Of a stretch of DNA of 64,000 nt, positions 62,914-64,000 are shown piece by piece. The translations under genes and the position numbers were made by a program. The stretch's first letter is position 1, and each line of letters begins with the position of its first letter. Location of the stretch: contig OZ037906.1 of assembly GCA_964035575.1 (NCBI GenBank), positions 868,001 through 932,000 of the forward strand, read 5' to 3'. The stretch is from Rhynchopus sp. YZ270_cl-10 (lineage: Eukaryota > Euglenozoa > Diplonemea > Diplonemida > Diplonemidae). Below the pieces are notes generated by a model. That model was not told the DNA's origin. It made no database searches and saw nothing but the letters and a program-made list of their open reading frames with translations.

Positions 62914-63483
62914 ATGATGAAGATGACAGCGCTGCTGTTGGCAGCAGCCTTGCCGGTTCTGACTGCCGTGCACTGCACACCTTCTACCCTCGCGTTGGGT
63001 GGCAATGACAGTACAACATATGAGTGCAACCAGACCGTTGTCACGGGAGTGTTCGTGCACTGGAGGATGGAGAGGAACACCGGCGCAGTGTCGCTTGCCA
63101 TCACCTCGCCCATCGAGAAGTTAGGATGGATTGGTCTGACTGTGGCAAAGAAAGCTGGCAAGATGTATCCTGCAGAGGGGCCCATCGGGTACGACAATAA
63201 CACCGCCTTCGATGTGGGTACGTACAACGTGAACAACCCATATGGAACGGATCCCATCGTTGTGCCCTCGACAACACAGGAGCTCATCAACTCCTCGGTC
63301 TCGTTTGCTGACGGCGTTGCGACGCTGCGTTACTCGAGAATGATGACCAACACTGGTGGGTTGAACCTTAAGCCGGACAGACCCACGTGGCTCAACTTCG
63401 CCATCTCCCCGAACTTCCCTATTGCGTTCCACGATCTGCAAAAGCCGTTCAGCATCGTACTCTCTGCTGTTGCGCAGCTGTAA
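62914..63483 (+). CDS. Secreted DOMON-domain protein
   Basis: 189 residues with a signal peptide (MMKMTALLLAAALPVLTAVHC). Residues about 25-189 form one DOMON domain: YECNQTVVTGVFVHWRMERN, LGWIGLTVAKKAGKMYPAEG, DVGTYNVNN, VATLRYSRMM and WLNFAISPNFPIAFHD. DOMON beta-sandwiches bind heme or sugars and often act in electron transfer with cytochrome b561, but no membrane helices or b561 domain follow, so this is a soluble extracellular form like the heme-binding part of cellobiose dehydrogenase. Met ligands would be candidates but cannot be assigned by eye. The ATG at 62914 or 62917/62923 all keep the signal peptide. Confidence 0.85.
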   Translation: MMKMTALLLAAALPVLTAVHCTPSTLALGGNDSTTYECNQTVVTGVFVHWRMERNTGAVSLAITSPIEKLGWIGLTVAKKAGKMYPAEGPIGYDNNTAFDVGTYNVNNPYGTDPIVVPSTTQELINSSVSFADGVATLRYSRMMTNTGGLNLKPDRPTWLNFAISPNFPIAFHDLQKPFSIVLSAVAQL

Positions 63484-63640
63484 TCAACATGCTAGACTGC
63501 AGAGATGGCAGGCTGGGTTTATGTTCGGGTGCGGTTGCTGTTCCTTAATATAGTGTTAATGATGCTGGCATAGGGAATGGAAAAAAAAATTAGAAACGCG
63601 TTACTGTGGTAAATAGCGTGTGGCAATAAAAACCCCCTTT

Positions 63641-63692
63641 TCAAAAAAAGCAGTGGCAAGAAACACTCCTGTCTATTGCTCAACAAAAAAGG
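63641..63692 (+). repeat. Module H, copy 2
   Basis: AAAGCAGTGGCAAGA, then CTCCTGTCTATTGCTCAAC; partner of 9430-9480. Confidence 0.5.
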
Positions 63693-63780
63693 TCATTGCA
63701 ACCTTTTTCGTGTAGTGTGTCAGTGTGAAACAGGCGTTTTAAACCAGCCTGGAGTTTTACCTCTTTTGTTGTATTCGCGT

Positions 63781-63822
63781 GGTGACCGATGAGCCTAAGC
63801 ACGAGAGGCTTAGGTTCATCTA
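63781..63822 (+). repeat. Module A copy with 7-bp stem
   Basis: CCTAAGC-ACGAGAG-GCTTAGG, then TTCATCTATTA. The base pair added at the foot of the stem is matched on both sides. Confidence 0.72.
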
Positions 63823-64000
63823 TTATTTTGTTCTCTTTTGTTATCGGTTTATACCGCTTTCAAGGGATTGCGATCAACGAAAAACAACTTTACTTACCTT
63901 GTTTTGATGAGCCTTACCCGATCCTATTTTTTTGACCGGAGAAGTATACTTTCATCTGGGACTGGCATCTTACGTCGGTCAGTCGGAAGCCCTCTTTTTT

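Larger units (their letters stand above)
63484..64000. other. 3' flank and window end
   Basis: No gene; modules H and A, then a module K block (CTGGCATCTTACG, GGTCAGTCGGAAG) at 63961-63996 matching 54545-54580. AATAAAA near 63626 could be a poly(A) signal. Confidence 0.5.

Overview
The window is nuclear DNA from a flagellated, mitochondriate protist. Evidence: GT-AG introns, eIF3c, tubulin cofactor B, a RIB43A axonemal protein, kinesins and a protein with a mitochondrial-type presequence. Two features point to Euglenozoa, with a diplonemid-like organism as best guess. First, all 20 intact genes I can support lie on the + strand over 64 kb. Second, nearly every start codon is preceded, within about 4-65 nt, by a pyrimidine tract and an AG, as expected of spliced-leader acceptors on polycistronic transcripts. 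The first protein after the cyclophilin also carries an N-terminal domain that resembles one I associate with trypanosomatid proteins. No spliced-leader RNA gene, rRNA or tRNA was seen, so the assignment is an inference.

Layout: cyclophilin (1.1-1.8 kb); PDZ protein with an internal duplication (2.0-4.8); Trp/Asn-rich surface glycoprotein (6.0-8.2); sedolisin/TPP1-like protease (10.8-12.5); IQ-repeat protein (13.9-16.6); eIF3c in four exons (17.9-21.1); secreted M23-like peptidase with six C-terminal repeats (22.0-23.4); unknown 469-residue protein (24.5-25.9); RIB43A (26.2-27.7); a repeat-dense spacer with candidate structured RNAs (27.7-29.5); EME1-like protein (29.8-30.7); divergent SLC25 carrier (31.5-32.3); kinesin-like protein without a P-loop (33.8-37.6); a transposon-dense block (38.1-42.6); FN3 protein (42.7-44.2); large protein with an inactive metacaspase-like domain (44.6-48.8); kinesin-hydrolase-RING fusion (49.6-52.5); TBCB (53.5-54.2); mitochondrial PPR-like protein (55.7-57.0); RING/B-box protein (57.3-58.7); NSUN5 (60.3-62.3); DOMON protein (62.9-63.5).

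The genes do not form a single pathway. They mix housekeeping (eIF3c, NSUN5, cyclophilin), tubulin/flagellum (TBCB, RIB43A, kinesins) and secretion or surface functions (sedolisin, M23, DOMON, glycoprotein). The last group suits a bacterivorous or osmotrophic cell.

The most unusual layer is between the genes and inside introns. Several families of 40-60 bp modules recur many times, each a small hairpin plus a conserved 3' arm plus a T-run. The largest family keeps the loop ACGAGAG while its stem bases change in compensating pairs. There are also at least six terminal-inverted-repeat DNA elements, including a 3.4-kb element that carries a near-identical tandem array and ends 12 bp from the predicted splice acceptor of the next gene.
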